A DNA stretch of 64,000 bases from Variovorax sp. HW608 (GTDB taxonomy: Bacteria; Pseudomonadota; Gammaproteobacteria; Burkholderiales; Burkholderiaceae_C). Location of the stretch: NCBI RefSeq assembly GCF_900090195.1, contig NZ_LT607803.1, forward strand, positions 4,800,229-4,864,228. The letters are read 5' to 3'. A model generated the notes under the pieces. That model was not told the origin of the DNA. It saw nothing but the letters and a program-made list of their open reading frames with translations, and searched no databases. Below are positions 55,803 through 63,905 of this stretch, in pieces; position 1 is the first letter of the stretch; each line of letters begins with the position of its first letter. The translations under genes were made by a program, and so were the position numbers.

Positions 55803-55873
55803 CACTTCGTGTCGCTCCGCCGACCCCCGACCGGGGGCAACACCAGCGGACCGGCAACGCCGGTTCCGCGGTG
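55803..55873. repeat. Intergenic GC-rich repeat-like element, copy 1
   Basis: The segment has a CCCCC-GACC-GGGGG hairpin and a GGACCGGC-AAC-GCCGGTTCC hairpin after CACTTCGTGTCGCTCCGC. A related stretch (CACTGCGTGTACTCGCTGCCCCCCGAGGGGG) occurs after ntrC at 59159. Such elements are common between genes of Comamonadaceae from memory of the group; here only the two copies are seen. Confidence 0.45.
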
Positions 55874-55883
55874 TCTCACGAAC

Positions 55884-55914
55884 AAAAGCCCGTCTTTGAC
55901 GGGCTTTTCTTTTT
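55884..55914 (+). terminator. Rho-independent terminator after glnA
   Basis: AAAAGCCCGTC-TTT-GACGGGCTTTT followed by CTTTTT: an 11-bp perfect stem, 105 bases past the glnA stop. Confidence 0.9.
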
Positions 55915-55988
55915 CAGGAGGAACGCCTCGGTCGCACCGGCATCGAATTGCATCAAAATGTCCGGCTGAGCGCACTCCATCGACGATC

Positions 55989-56504
55989 ATGAAGACTCTT
56001 TCCGCTTTCCTGGTGGCCACCTTTGCCTTCGGCGGCCTGAACATGCAAGCCAATGCGCAGGAGCGCGTCTGGCGCTGCGGCAACGAATACACCAACAACG
56101 CCACGCTGGCGCAGCAGCGCGGCTGCAAGATCATGGAAGGCGGCAACGTCACCGTCGTGCAGGGCAGTCGGCCGGTGGCGTCCGCCGCGTCGTCGTCGAG
56201 CGGGGCAGCCGCTGCACGGTCGCCGGCAGGCAGTCCGCGCGTCGATGGCGCCGATCAGCGCGCCCGCGACGGCGAAGCGCGCTCGGTGCTCGAAGCCGAA
56301 CTCAAGAAGGCGCAGGACCGCCAGGCGCAGCTGCTGAAGGACTACAACAACGGCGAGCCCGAGAAGCAGGGCAGCGAATCCAAGAACTACCAGAAGTACC
56401 TGGACCGCGTGGCGGAAATGAAGGCCGAGATCGACCGCAATCAAAGCGACATCGACGGCATCCAGCGCGAAATCGGCCGGCTGCCTGCTGCGGCCAATCG
56501 CTGA
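55989..56504 (+). CDS. Secreted protein with Cys pair and coiled coil (DUF4124-like)
   Basis: ATG 55989 gives 171 residues. A signal peptide ends at NAQ. The small N-terminal domain (ERVWRCGNEYTNNATLAQQRGCKIM) has two Cys like DUF4124-type domains, then an Ala/Ser-rich linker and a charged coiled coil from ~98 to ~165 (EARSVLEAELKKAQDRQAQL). The function is unknown. It lies between glnA and ntrB, and its stop overlaps the ntrB start by one base (TGATG), so it is probably cotranscribed with ntrBC. Confidence 0.72.
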   Translation: MKTLSAFLVATFAFGGLNMQANAQERVWRCGNEYTNNATLAQQRGCKIMEGGNVTVVQGSRPVASAASSSSGAAAARSPAGSPRVDGADQRARDGEARSVLEAELKKAQDRQAQLLKDYNNGEPEKQGSESKNYQKYLDRVAEMKAEIDRNQSDIDGIQREIGRLPAAANR

Positions 56505-57580
56505 TGGCATTTGGCAAACCGGCGGGCCCCGGCAAACGCTTCCTGGCCTTCGACCTGCTCTCCACGCTGATCGCGGTGGTCCGCACCGACGGGTCGGTCC
56601 TGTTTGCCAACGCGGGCCTCGAGGACGCGCTCGGCACGTCGCGGCGGACGCTCGAAGGCTCGCAGTTCGGGGCCTGCTTCAATGAACCCCAGGTGCTGCG
56701 CACCGCCATCGAGGGCGCGAGCAGCAACGACTTCGCGACGCTTCGCTACGAGGCGATGCTGCGCAGGGTCAATCACGAGCTGATGCCGGTGCAGGTCACG
56801 ATCGCGCAGAGCGACAAGGCCGGCGAGCTCATCATCGAGATGTCGCCGCTCGAGCAGCAGGTGCGCCAGGACCGCGAGGAACGCCTGCTCGACCAGGCGC
56901 AGGCCAACAAGGAGCTCATCCGCAATCTCGCGCACGAGATCAAGAACCCGCTCGGCGGCATCCGCGGCGCCGCGCAACTGCTCCAGATGGAGGTCGAGTC
57001 GCGAGACCTCGTCGAGTACACGCAGGTCATCATCCACGAAGCAGACCGGCTGCAGACGCTGGTCGACCGCCTGCTCGCGCCGCACCGCCGGCCGCACGTG
57101 GTGGGCGACGTCAACATCCACGAAGTGTGCGAGCGCGTGCGCTCGGTGATCCTCGCGGAGTTTCCGCGCGACCTTCACATCGAGCGCGACTTCGACGTCT
57201 CGATCCCCGAGTTTCGGGGCGATCGCGAGCAGCTCATCCAGGCGACGCTCAACATCGTCCACAACGCCGCGCAGGCGCTCGCCGAACGGCGCGCTGCGGG
57301 CGACGCGCAGATCACGCTCAAGACGCGTGTCGCTCGTCAGGTCATATTCAACAAACAGTGGTATCGACTGGCACTGGAATTGCATGTCATCGACAATGGT
57401 CCGGGCGTGCCGGACTCGATCAAGGACCGCATCTTCTATCCGCTCGTATCGGGCAGGGAAGGCGGGACAGGCCTGGGATTGACGCTTGCACAGACTTTTG
57501 TGCAGCAGCATCACGGCGTGATCGAGTGCGACAGTGTTCCGGGCCGGACGGATTTCAAGATACTGATACCGCTGCCCTAG
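56504..57580 (+). CDS. ntrB: Nitrogen regulation histidine kinase NtrB (GlnL)
   Basis: The 358-residue soluble kinase has a PAS-like N-terminus (residues ~12-110), the H-box RNLAHEIKNPLGGIRGAAQLL with His144, N-box NIVHNAAQAL, G1 DNGPGVP and G2 GREGGTGLGLTLAQ. It phosphorylates NtrC under nitrogen limitation and is controlled by PII. A 22-base gap precedes ntrC. Confidence 0.94.
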   Translation: MAFGKPAGPGKRFLAFDLLSTLIAVVRTDGSVLFANAGLEDALGTSRRTLEGSQFGACFNEPQVLRTAIEGASSNDFATLRYEAMLRRVNHELMPVQVTIAQSDKAGELIIEMSPLEQQVRQDREERLLDQAQANKELIRNLAHEIKNPLGGIRGAAQLLQMEVESRDLVEYTQVIIHEADRLQTLVDRLLAPHRRPHVVGDVNIHEVCERVRSVILAEFPRDLHIERDFDVSIPEFRGDREQLIQATLNIVHNAAQALAERRAAGDAQITLKTRVARQVIFNKQWYRLALELHVIDNGPGVPDSIKDRIFYPLVSGREGGTGLGLTLAQTFVQQHHGVIECDSVPGRTDFKILIPLP

Positions 57581-57602
57581 CAGCCACGCAACAAGGAGCT
57601 GC

Positions 57603-59138
57603 ATGAAGCCGATCTGGATAGTGGATGATGATCAATCAATCCGCTTCGTGCTGGAGAAAGCGCTGCTGCGCGAAGACCTGCCGACCCGTAGCTTCACCAA
57701 CACGCGCGAAGTCCTCGCCGCACTCGAAGCGGCAGCCGACGACGATCTGCAGGGCCCCCAGGTCCTGGTGAGCGACATCCGCATGCCGGGTGGTTCCGGC
57801 CTCGACCTGCTCGACAAGATCAAGGCCAAGCACCCCGGACTGCCGGTCATCATCATGACCGCCTTCTCCGACCTGGACAGTGCCGTGTCGGCGTTCCAGG
57901 GGGGAGCCTTCGAATACCTTCCGAAGCCCTTCGACCTGCCGCGCGCTGTGGAGCTGATCCGCCGCGCCGTCGACGAAAGCCAGCGCGAAGAGGTGGCCGA
58001 GGAACGCATGGCGTCCACGCCCGAGATGCTCGGCCAGGCGCCGGCGATGCAGGACGTGTTCCGCGCCATCGGCCGGCTTTCGCAGAGCAACGTCACGGTG
58101 CTGATCACCGGCGAGTCGGGCTCGGGCAAGGAGCTGGTTGCGCGCGCGCTGCACAAGCATTCGCCGCGCGCCAACGGGCCCTTCGTCGCCATCAACACCG
58201 CCGCCATTCCGAAGGACCTGCTGGAGAGCGAACTCTTCGGCCACGAGCGCGGCGCGTTCACCGGCGCGCAGACCATGCGGCGCGGCCGCTTCGAGCAGGC
58301 CGAAGGCGGCACGCTCTTCCTCGACGAAATCGGCGACATGCCGTTCGATCTCCAGACGCGATTGCTGCGGGTGCTGAGCGACGGGCATTTCTACCGCGTC
58401 GGCGGTCACAACTCGGTCAAGGCCAACGTCCGCGTGATCGCGGCGACCCACCAGGACCTGGAGCTGCGCGTCAAGCAAGGGGGCTTTCGCGAAGACCTTT
58501 TCCACCGGCTCAACGTGATCCGCCTGCGCCTGCCCGCGCTGCGCGAGCGCAGCGAGGACGTGCCCGCGCTCACACGCCACTTCCTGCAGCAGAGCGCCAA
58601 GCAGCTCGGCGTCGAGCCCAAGCGCATTTCCGACGCGGCGCTGGCCCAACTCGCGGCGTTTGGCTTCCCGGGCAACGTTCGGCAGCTCGAGAACATCTGC
58701 CACTGGCTCACGGTCATGGCGCCGGCGCAGTTGATCGAGGCCAAGGACCTGCCGCCCGAAGTGTTGGCGAATGCCTCCACGGAGGCACCTGCCGCACCGG
58801 CTGCCGTGGCACCCGCACTGGCGTCCGAGCATGAACAGCCCCCGGCCGCGCCGGTTGCTGCCGCAGCCGTCGCCCTGCCTGCGATGCAGCCCGTGGCACC
58901 GGCGGCCGTTGCGAGCGCGCCGGCTGCGACGTGGGAAAGCGGACTCGAATCGGAAGCGCAAAGCATGCTGGCGGCCGGCCGGACCGACGTCTGGGATGCG
59001 CTGTCGCGCCGCTTCGAGTCACGGCTGATCCTCACGGCGCTCGCGAACACCCGAGGCCGCCGCATCGAGGCCGCGCAGAAGCTCGGCATCGGCCGCAACA
59101 CGATCACCCGGAAGATCCAGGAACTGGGGCTGGAGTGA
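57603..59138 (+). CDS. ntrC: Nitrogen regulator NtrC (sigma-54 activator)
   Basis: The 511 residues form a receiver (phospho-Asp58 in VSDIRMPG), an AAA+ domain (Walker A GESGSGKE near 170-177; GAFTGA near 217-222; Walker B LFLDEIGD) and a Fis-type helix-turn-helix (EAAQKLGIGRNTITRKIQEL) at the end. It is about 40 residues longer than E. coli NtrC, because of an Ala/Pro-rich linker near 390-445. It should activate the sigma-54 promoter of glnA here. Confidence 0.95.
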   Translation: MKPIWIVDDDQSIRFVLEKALLREDLPTRSFTNTREVLAALEAAADDDLQGPQVLVSDIRMPGGSGLDLLDKIKAKHPGLPVIIMTAFSDLDSAVSAFQGGAFEYLPKPFDLPRAVELIRRAVDESQREEVAEERMASTPEMLGQAPAMQDVFRAIGRLSQSNVTVLITGESGSGKELVARALHKHSPRANGPFVAINTAAIPKDLLESELFGHERGAFTGAQTMRRGRFEQAEGGTLFLDEIGDMPFDLQTRLLRVLSDGHFYRVGGHNSVKANVRVIAATHQDLELRVKQGGFREDLFHRLNVIRLRLPALRERSEDVPALTRHFLQQSAKQLGVEPKRISDAALAQLAAFGFPGNVRQLENICHWLTVMAPAQLIEAKDLPPEVLANASTEAPAAPAAVAPALASEHEQPPAAPVAAAAVALPAMQPVAPAAVASAPAATWESGLESEAQSMLAAGRTDVWDALSRRFESRLILTALANTRGRRIEAAQKLGIGRNTITRKIQELGLE

Positions 59139-59158
59139 ATGTGGCCCCCACGCTCCGT

Positions 59159-59265
59159 CACTGCGTGTACTCGCTGCCCCCCGAGGGGGAGTCAGCAGGC
59201 CGCCCGTCTGCGCGAAGCGCGGACTTCGCCGCGCGCTGGCGGCCCGGCGCCGGCCTGGGCCTTGA
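59159..59265. repeat. Intergenic GC-rich repeat-like element, copy 2
   Basis: CACTGCGTGTACTCGCTG-CCCCC-GA-GGGGG begins the segment, which resembles copy 1 at 55803. More GC-rich dyads follow (GCGCGAAGCGC and others). It fills the gap between ntrC and the convergent lipoprotein gene and might stop transcription from both sides. Confidence 0.4.
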
Positions 59266-59763
59266 TCAGCGGCTGCGCTGGCCCTGGGTCAGCGTGTCGA
59301 GCTGGAACTGGCCGCTCCTGTCCCACAGCCAGGTGTCGACATAGGTGTGGGCACCGACCCTGCCCGGGTTGGGCAGCGGCGACGCCTCCTTGATCAGGTC
59401 CGCAATCATCGGCGGCACTTCGGGCGCATGGCTCGGCGTGCGGCTGAAGTGCACGCCCGTCACCTTGCCGGTGGCATCGATGTCGGTCTCGGTCACGACC
59501 ACTGCATAGACCAGCGGCGGAATCTTGCCCTTGTAGATGCGCTTTGGATACGTCTTGTAGATGTACTGCGCACCGAGCTTGCGGTAGGCGCGTACTTCCG
59601 GCGTCTGGGCGGTGATCGTCCGGCCGGTGGTCTCCTGCACCGGCGCGCTGGGTGCGGCTGCCGCTTCCTTGGCGGCCTCGCCTTCGCGTTCCTTCTGAAG
59701 CGCCGAGCAGCCGGCGAGACCGATCGCAGCCGCGAGAAGCGCAAGAGCGAGAGCGTGTGTCAT
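59266..59763 (-). CDS. Putative lipoprotein with TonB C-terminal-like domain
   Basis: ATG 59763 overlaps the xthA stop (ATGA) and gives 165 residues. The lipobox is IGLAGC (Cys19). A linker is followed by a domain with IYKGKIPPLVYAVVVTETDI and GKVTGVHFSRTP, reminiscent of TonB C-terminal domains. The function is unknown; the similarity is weak by eye. It is the last gene of the minus-strand group. Confidence 0.7.
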   Translation of the reverse strand: MTHALALALLAAAIGLAGCSALQKEREGEAAKEAAAAPSAPVQETTGRTITAQTPEVRAYRKLGAQYIYKTYPKRIYKGKIPPLVYAVVVTETDIDATGKVTGVHFSRTPSHAPEVPPMIADLIKEASPLPNPGRVGAHTYVDTWLWDRSGQFQLDTLTQGQRSR

Positions 59764-60539
59764 GGTGCGAGCTCCAGAATCACCGGTGCGTGGTCGCTGG
59801 GCTTTTCCCACTTGCGCGGCGCGCGATCGATCACGCAGCCCTTCACGCGCGGCACCAGCGGATCGCTCACCAGGATATGGTCGATGCGCAGGCCGCGGTT
59901 CTTCTGGTAGCCCAGCATGCGGTAGTCCCACCACGAGTAGCTCTTCTCGGGCTGCTCGAAGAGGCGGAAGCTGTCGGTCAGCCCGAGCTTGAGCAGGTCC
60001 TTGAAGTGGTTGCGCTCCTCGGTGGTGTGATGGATCGTCTCCGCGAGGCCCACCGGGTCGAAGCTGTCGCGGTCCTCCGGCGCGATGTTGAAGTCGCCGA
60101 GCAGCACGAGGTCGGGATGCAGGGCGAGCTCCTGCCGCAGCCAGTCGCGCAGGGCTTCGAGCCACTTCATCTTGTAGGCGAACTTGTCCGTGCCCGGCGC
60201 CTGGCCGTTCACGAAGTAGCCGTTGACGATGCGCAATTCGCCGGACGGCGTGTCGATGGTCGTGCTGATGACGCGCGAGTGTTCATCCGTGAAACCGACG
60301 ATGTTCTTCACCACGTGGCGCGTCGGCGCGAGGCTCAGCACTGCGACGCCGTTGTAGGTCTTCTGCCCGAACACCGCGGCTTCGTAGCCGGCGGACTTCA
60401 GGACTTCCAGCGGGAACTTGTCGTCGCTCAGCTTGAGCTCCTGCAGGCACAGCACGTCGACGGGGTTGGCGATCAGCCAGTCGAGCACGTGCTGCAGTCG
60501 GGCGGTGAGGGAGTTGACGTTCCAGGTGGCGATCTTCAT
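59760..60539 (-). CDS. xthA: Exodeoxyribonuclease III
   Basis: The 259-residue protein starts MKIATWNVNSLTARLQHVLDWL, with metal-binding Glu in LQELKLSDDKFP, GDFNIAPEDRD in the centre and LRIDHILVSDPL near the end with the catalytic Asp-His pair (SDHAPV). It is an AP endonuclease and 3'-exonuclease in base-excision repair. Its start overlaps the folA stop (ATGA). Confidence 0.95.
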   Translation of the reverse strand: MKIATWNVNSLTARLQHVLDWLIANPVDVLCLQELKLSDDKFPLEVLKSAGYEAAVFGQKTYNGVAVLSLAPTRHVVKNIVGFTDEHSRVISTTIDTPSGELRIVNGYFVNGQAPGTDKFAYKMKWLEALRDWLRQELALHPDLVLLGDFNIAPEDRDSFDPVGLAETIHHTTEERNHFKDLLKLGLTDSFRLFEQPEKSYSWWDYRMLGYQKNRGLRIDHILVSDPLVPRVKGCVIDRAPRKWEKPSDHAPVILELAP

Positions 60540-61036
60540 GGATTTCGCTCGAGAGTAACGAAGCTATAGGGGATGCCGCTCGCCGAAGTGTGGGACTCGC
60601 GCTCGATCTCGTGCCAGCCGGCGCCGAAGCGCGGCGCCCAGGCGTCGCCGCCGTAGTCGCGCGCGATCTCGGTGACGATGGCGCGATGTGCCAGCGGCTC
60701 GGCCTCGGCGTAGATCTGCGCGCCGCCGATCACCCACGCTTCGGGCGTCGCGTCGCGTTCGCAGAGATCCACCGCTGCCTGCAGGCTCGACACGCGCTCT
60801 GCACCGTCGGCCTGCCAGTCCGGCTGGCGGGTGATGACGATGTTGCGGCGGCCCGGCAGCGGGCGGAAGCGCGGCGGCAGCGAGTCCCAGGTCTTGCGGC
60901 CCATGATGACCGGCGCGCCGACCGTCTGCTGCTTGAAGTGCGCCATGTCCTCCGGCAGATGCCAGGGCATCACGCCATTGAGACCGATCACGCCGTTGGC
61001 GGCGCGTGCGAGGATGAGGTTGATGCGCGTCGTCAT
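60536..61036 (-). CDS. folA: Dihydrofolate reductase
   Basis: ATG 61036 gives 166 residues. Family motifs are ARAANGVIGLNGVMPWHLPEDMAHFK (catalytic acid Asp/Glu region), GRKTWDSLPPRFRPLPGRRNIV and WVIGGAQIYAEA. It regenerates tetrahydrofolate after the thymidylate synthase reaction; thyA lies directly upstream (4-base gap) in one operon. Confidence 0.95.
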   Translation of the reverse strand: MTTRINLILARAANGVIGLNGVMPWHLPEDMAHFKQQTVGAPVIMGRKTWDSLPPRFRPLPGRRNIVITRQPDWQADGAERVSSLQAAVDLCERDATPEAWVIGGAQIYAEAEPLAHRAIVTEIARDYGGDAWAPRFGAGWHEIERESHTSASGIPYSFVTLERNP

Positions 61037-61040
61037 GGCG

Positions 61041-61874
61041 TCAGACGGCGACCGGCGCCTTGATGGCGTCGTGGTGCTGGTAGTCGACCACTTCGAAATC
61101 CTCGTACGCGTAGTCGAAGATCGACTTCGGCTTGCGCTTGATGACCAGCGTCGGATAGGGATGGGGCTTGCGACCGAGTTGCAGCGCGACCTGCTCGGCA
61201 TGGTTGCTGTAGATGTGGCAGTCGCCGCCGGTCCAGATGAAATCGCCGACGTCGAGCTCGCACTGCTGCGCGATCATGTGCGTGAGCAGCGCATAGCTCG
61301 CGATGTTGAACGGCACGCCGAGGAAGATGTCGGCGCTGCGCTGGTAGAGCTGGCAACTGAGCTTGCCGCGCTCGCCCGGCGCCTGCGGCGGCGCGACGTA
61401 GAACTGGAAGAAGGCGTGGCAGGGCATCAGCGCCATCTTGGGCAGTTCGGCCACGTTCCAGGCGCTCACGATGATGCGGCGCGAATCGGGGTTGCTGCGC
61501 AGCGTGTCGATCACCTGCTGGATCTGGTCGATGTGGCCGCCGTCCGGCGTCGGCCAGCTGCGCCATTGCACGCCGTACACCGGGCCGAGGTCGCCGTCTT
61601 CGCGCGCCCATTCGTCCCAGATCGTGACGCCGCGCTCGCGCAGCCAGTTGTTGTTGCTCGAACCGGTCAGGAACCACAGCAGCTCCTGGATGATGGAGCG
61701 CAGGTGCACCTTCTTCGTGGTGACCAGCGGGAAGCCTTCGTTCAGGTCGAAGCGCATCTGGTAGCCGAACACGCTCTTGGTGCCGGTGCCGGTGCGGTCG
61801 CCCTTCTGCACGCCGGTCGTGTCGACGTGGCGCATGAAGTCTTCGTATTGCGAGCGGATGGGGCGTTGGGTCAT
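61041..61874 (-). CDS. thyA: Thymidylate synthase
   Basis: ATG 61874 gives 277 residues. The catalytic Cys is in [12 protein letters not shown], substrate-binding Arg in [18 protein letters not shown], and [24 protein letters not shown] is intact. It methylates dUMP to dTMP with methylene-tetrahydrofolate. The ccdB stop is two bases upstream of its start, so ccdAB and thyA may be transcribed together. Confidence 0.96.
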   Translation of the reverse strand: MTQRPIRSQYEDFMRHVDTTGVQKGDRTGTGTKSVFGYQMRFDLNEGFPLVTTKKVHLRSIIQELLWFLTGSSNNNWLRERGVTIWDEWAREDGDLGPVYGVQWRSWPTPDGGHIDQIQQVIDTLRSNPDSRRIIVSAWNVAELPKMALMPCHAFFQFYVAPPQAPGERGKLSCQLYQRSADIFLGVPFNIASYALLTHMIAQQCELDVGDFIWTGGDCHIYSNHAEQVALQLGRKPHPYPTLVIKRKPKSIFDYAYEDFEVVDYQHHDAIKAPVAV

Positions 61875-61875
61875 G

Positions 61876-62190
61876 TCAGTAGGAACCGAAGAGGGTGTCG
61901 AGTGCATCGACGATGCGTTCGCTTTGTGCCTGCAGGTTGGCGACCGGTGTTCGCAGTTCGGCGGTGGGAATGGCAGCGAGCGCGGCGGTATCGAGGATCA
62001 CCTCCGCGCCATCGACCTCGAACGAGGGATTGAGATCGCGCATCGGTGGGCCGAAGAGCCGGGCAAGCCTGAGCGGAATCACCACGCGCGTGTCCAGTCC
62101 GCTGATGTAGTTGTTCTGCAGGTCGATGAGGTAGGGCGTGCTCTTTCGCAGCGCCGCGTCCGGATGCCGATAGACGTCGAAACGGGCCAT
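61876..62190 (-). CDS. ccdB: CcdB-family toxin
   Basis: ATG 62190 gives 104 residues. N-terminal [23 protein letters not shown] and [12 protein letters not shown] match CcdB. The E. coli toxin ends with Trp99-Gly100-Ile101, which poison gyrase; this protein ends LFGSY, so none of the three residues is kept. The toxin may be inactive, retuned to the host gyrase, or have another target. Seven bases separate it from ccdA, with no intervening promoter. It could pass transcription into thyA. Confidence 0.88.
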   Translation of the reverse strand: MARFDVYRHPDAALRKSTPYLIDLQNNYISGLDTRVVIPLRLARLFGPPMRDLNPSFEVDGAEVILDTAALAAIPTAELRTPVANLQAQSERIVDALDTLFGSY

Positions 62191-62197
62191 GCGCGAT

Positions 62198-62437
62198 CTA
62201 GAACGTCCGGTACTTGGCCAAGGGCAGGCCTTCCTTCGCAATGCGCGCGTTGTAGGCGGCGATGCCTTCCCGGTTGTCCTCGTTCCATTTCTCCCAGTAG
62301 CGGCGCTTGACCTCCTCGGCCAGGAGCTGGTCGACCGTCTGCGAGACGTTCATGCCCAGGTCGCGGGCCATCTCGAGCACCTTGCTGTTGAGGGTGAGGT
62401 TCGTTGCCTTCTTGGGCGCGTTGTCGAAGCGGAGCAT
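62198..62437 (-). CDS. ccdA: CcdA-family antitoxin
   Basis: ATG 62437 gives 79 residues (MLRFDNAPKKATNLTLNSKV); ATG 62467 adds ten but falls inside the palindrome. The N-terminal ribbon-helix-helix part (ATNLTLNSKVLEMARDLGMNVSQTVDQLL) binds DNA, and the C-terminal part (VKRRYWEKWNEDNREGI) should neutralise CcdB. It probably represses its own operon through the palindrome upstream. Confidence 0.88.
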   Translation of the reverse strand: MLRFDNAPKKATNLTLNSKVLEMARDLGMNVSQTVDQLLAEEVKRRYWEKWNEDNREGIAAYNARIAKEGLPLAKYRTF

Positions 62438-62459
62438 GGGGGAATGCGATTGATCGGCA

Positions 62460-62480
62460 ATGCGCATAGTTTACGCGCAT
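62460..62480 (-). promoter_or_regulatory. Operator-like palindrome upstream of ccdA
   Basis: ATGCGC...GCGCAT with a 9-base centre is a 21-bp dyad; the arms match over 6 perfect bases and partly beyond. It lies 23-43 bases upstream of ATG 62437 and 3 bases from the convergent flavoprotein stop. CcdA-type antitoxins bind such dyads to autoregulate. Confidence 0.45.
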
Positions 62481-62483
62481 GCC

Positions 62484-63905
62484 CTATGTGTTGCGAATCA
62501 CCCGGCCCGGATTCAGGATGTTCTCAGGATCGAGTCCGCGCTTGATGGCGCGCATCATCGCGAGGGCGACGGGCGACTTGTGCTTCTCGAGCTTCTCGAC
62601 TTTCAGCGAGCCGACGCCGTGCTCGGCCGAGAACGAGCCCTCGAATTTTTCCACCTCGTCGTAGACCAGCGCGTTGATGCGATCCTCGTGTTCGCGCAGG
62701 AAGGCGCCGTTGTCGCCGCCGGCGGGCGCCTGCACGTTGTAGTGCAGGTTGCCGTCGCCGAGGTGCCCGAAGTTGACCAGCCGCACGCCGGGGATCTCGC
62801 GCTGCAGCAGCGCATCGGTCTCGGCCACGAAGGTGGGGATGCGCGACACCGCGATCGAGATGTCGTGCTTGATGTTGAGGCCTTCCTCGGCCTGCGCGAG
62901 CGGAATGCTCTCGCGCACATGCCAGAGCTGATGCGCCTGCGTGAGGTTCTCGGCGACCACCGCATCGGTCACGCAGCCGGCCTCGAAGGCGGTTTCGAGC
63001 AGTGCCTCGAAGCGGGCGCGTGCATGGTCCTCGGATTCGTTGTCGGAGTTCTCGAGCAGCACGCAGTAGGGCACCGATTCTTCGTCGATGAAGGGCACGC
63101 GCAGCGCGGGGAAATGCTTGGCGACGAGGCCGAGCGCGAATCGGCCCATGACCTCGAAGCCGGTCAGCCCCGCGCCCAGGCGCTTGTGGGCGAGGCCGAG
63201 CAAGGTCACTGCATGGTCGAGCGACGGCACCGCCGCCCAGGCCGTAAGCTGCGCCGCGGGCAGCGGATAGAGCTTCATCGTCGCCGCGGTGATGATGCCG
63301 AGCGTGCCTTCGCTGCCGACGATCAGGTCGCGCAGGTCGTAGCCGGTGTTGTCCTTGCGCAGGCCGTTGGTGCCTTCCCAGATCTCGCCCTGCGGCGTCA
63401 CCACTTCGAGACCGAGGCACAGGTCGCGCGCATTGCCGTAGCGCACGACCTGCGTGCCGCCGGCATTGGTTGCAAGGTTGCCGCCGATGGTGCAGCTTCC
63501 TTCGGCCGCGAGGCTCAGGGGGAAGAGGAAGCCCGCGTCGCGCGCCGCTTCCTGCAGCACCTGCAGCACGCAGCCGGCCTCGACCGTCACGGTGAGGTTC
63601 GCTGCATCGATGCCGCGGATCGCGTTCATGCGCTGCAGGCTCAGCAGAACCTGCGTGCCGCTGCCGTCGGGGATCGAGCCGACCGCGAGGCCGGTGTTGC
63701 CGCCCTGCGGAACGATCGAGGTGCCGGCCGCTGCGCAGGCCTTGACCACGTCGGCCACCTGCTGCGTGGTGCCCGGCCGGACGACCGCCAGCGCCTTGCC
63801 GCGCGAACGCTTGCGCCAGTCCTGCTCCCAGGCGGTGAGATCGCCATCGGTGAGGACGTTCGCCGCGCCGACGATGCCGCGCAGCTTTTCGATCAGGACG
63901 CTCAT
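62484..63905 (-). CDS. GlcD/LldD-type FAD-binding oxidoreductase
   Basis: ATG 63905 has a strong ribosome site (aaggag) and gives 473 residues. The FAD-binding PCMH domain has VPQGGNTGLAVGS near residues 66-78 and GGNLATNAGGTQVVRYGNARDL; the C-terminal FAD-oxidase domain contains NFGHLGDGNLHYN and SAEHGVGSLK. It resembles D-lactate, glycolate (GlcD) and 2-hydroxyglutarate dehydrogenases; no GlcE/GlcF partners are adjacent in the window. The start overlaps the upstream gene's stop (ATGA). Confidence 0.87.
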   Translation of the reverse strand: MSVLIEKLRGIVGAANVLTDGDLTAWEQDWRKRSRGKALAVVRPGTTQQVADVVKACAAAGTSIVPQGGNTGLAVGSIPDGSGTQVLLSLQRMNAIRGIDAANLTVTVEAGCVLQVLQEAARDAGFLFPLSLAAEGSCTIGGNLATNAGGTQVVRYGNARDLCLGLEVVTPQGEIWEGTNGLRKDNTGYDLRDLIVGSEGTLGIITAATMKLYPLPAAQLTAWAAVPSLDHAVTLLGLAHKRLGAGLTGFEVMGRFALGLVAKHFPALRVPFIDEESVPYCVLLENSDNESEDHARARFEALLETAFEAGCVTDAVVAENLTQAHQLWHVRESIPLAQAEEGLNIKHDISIAVSRIPTFVAETDALLQREIPGVRLVNFGHLGDGNLHYNVQAPAGGDNGAFLREHEDRINALVYDEVEKFEGSFSAEHGVGSLKVEKLEKHKSPVALAMMRAIKRGLDPENILNPGRVIRNT

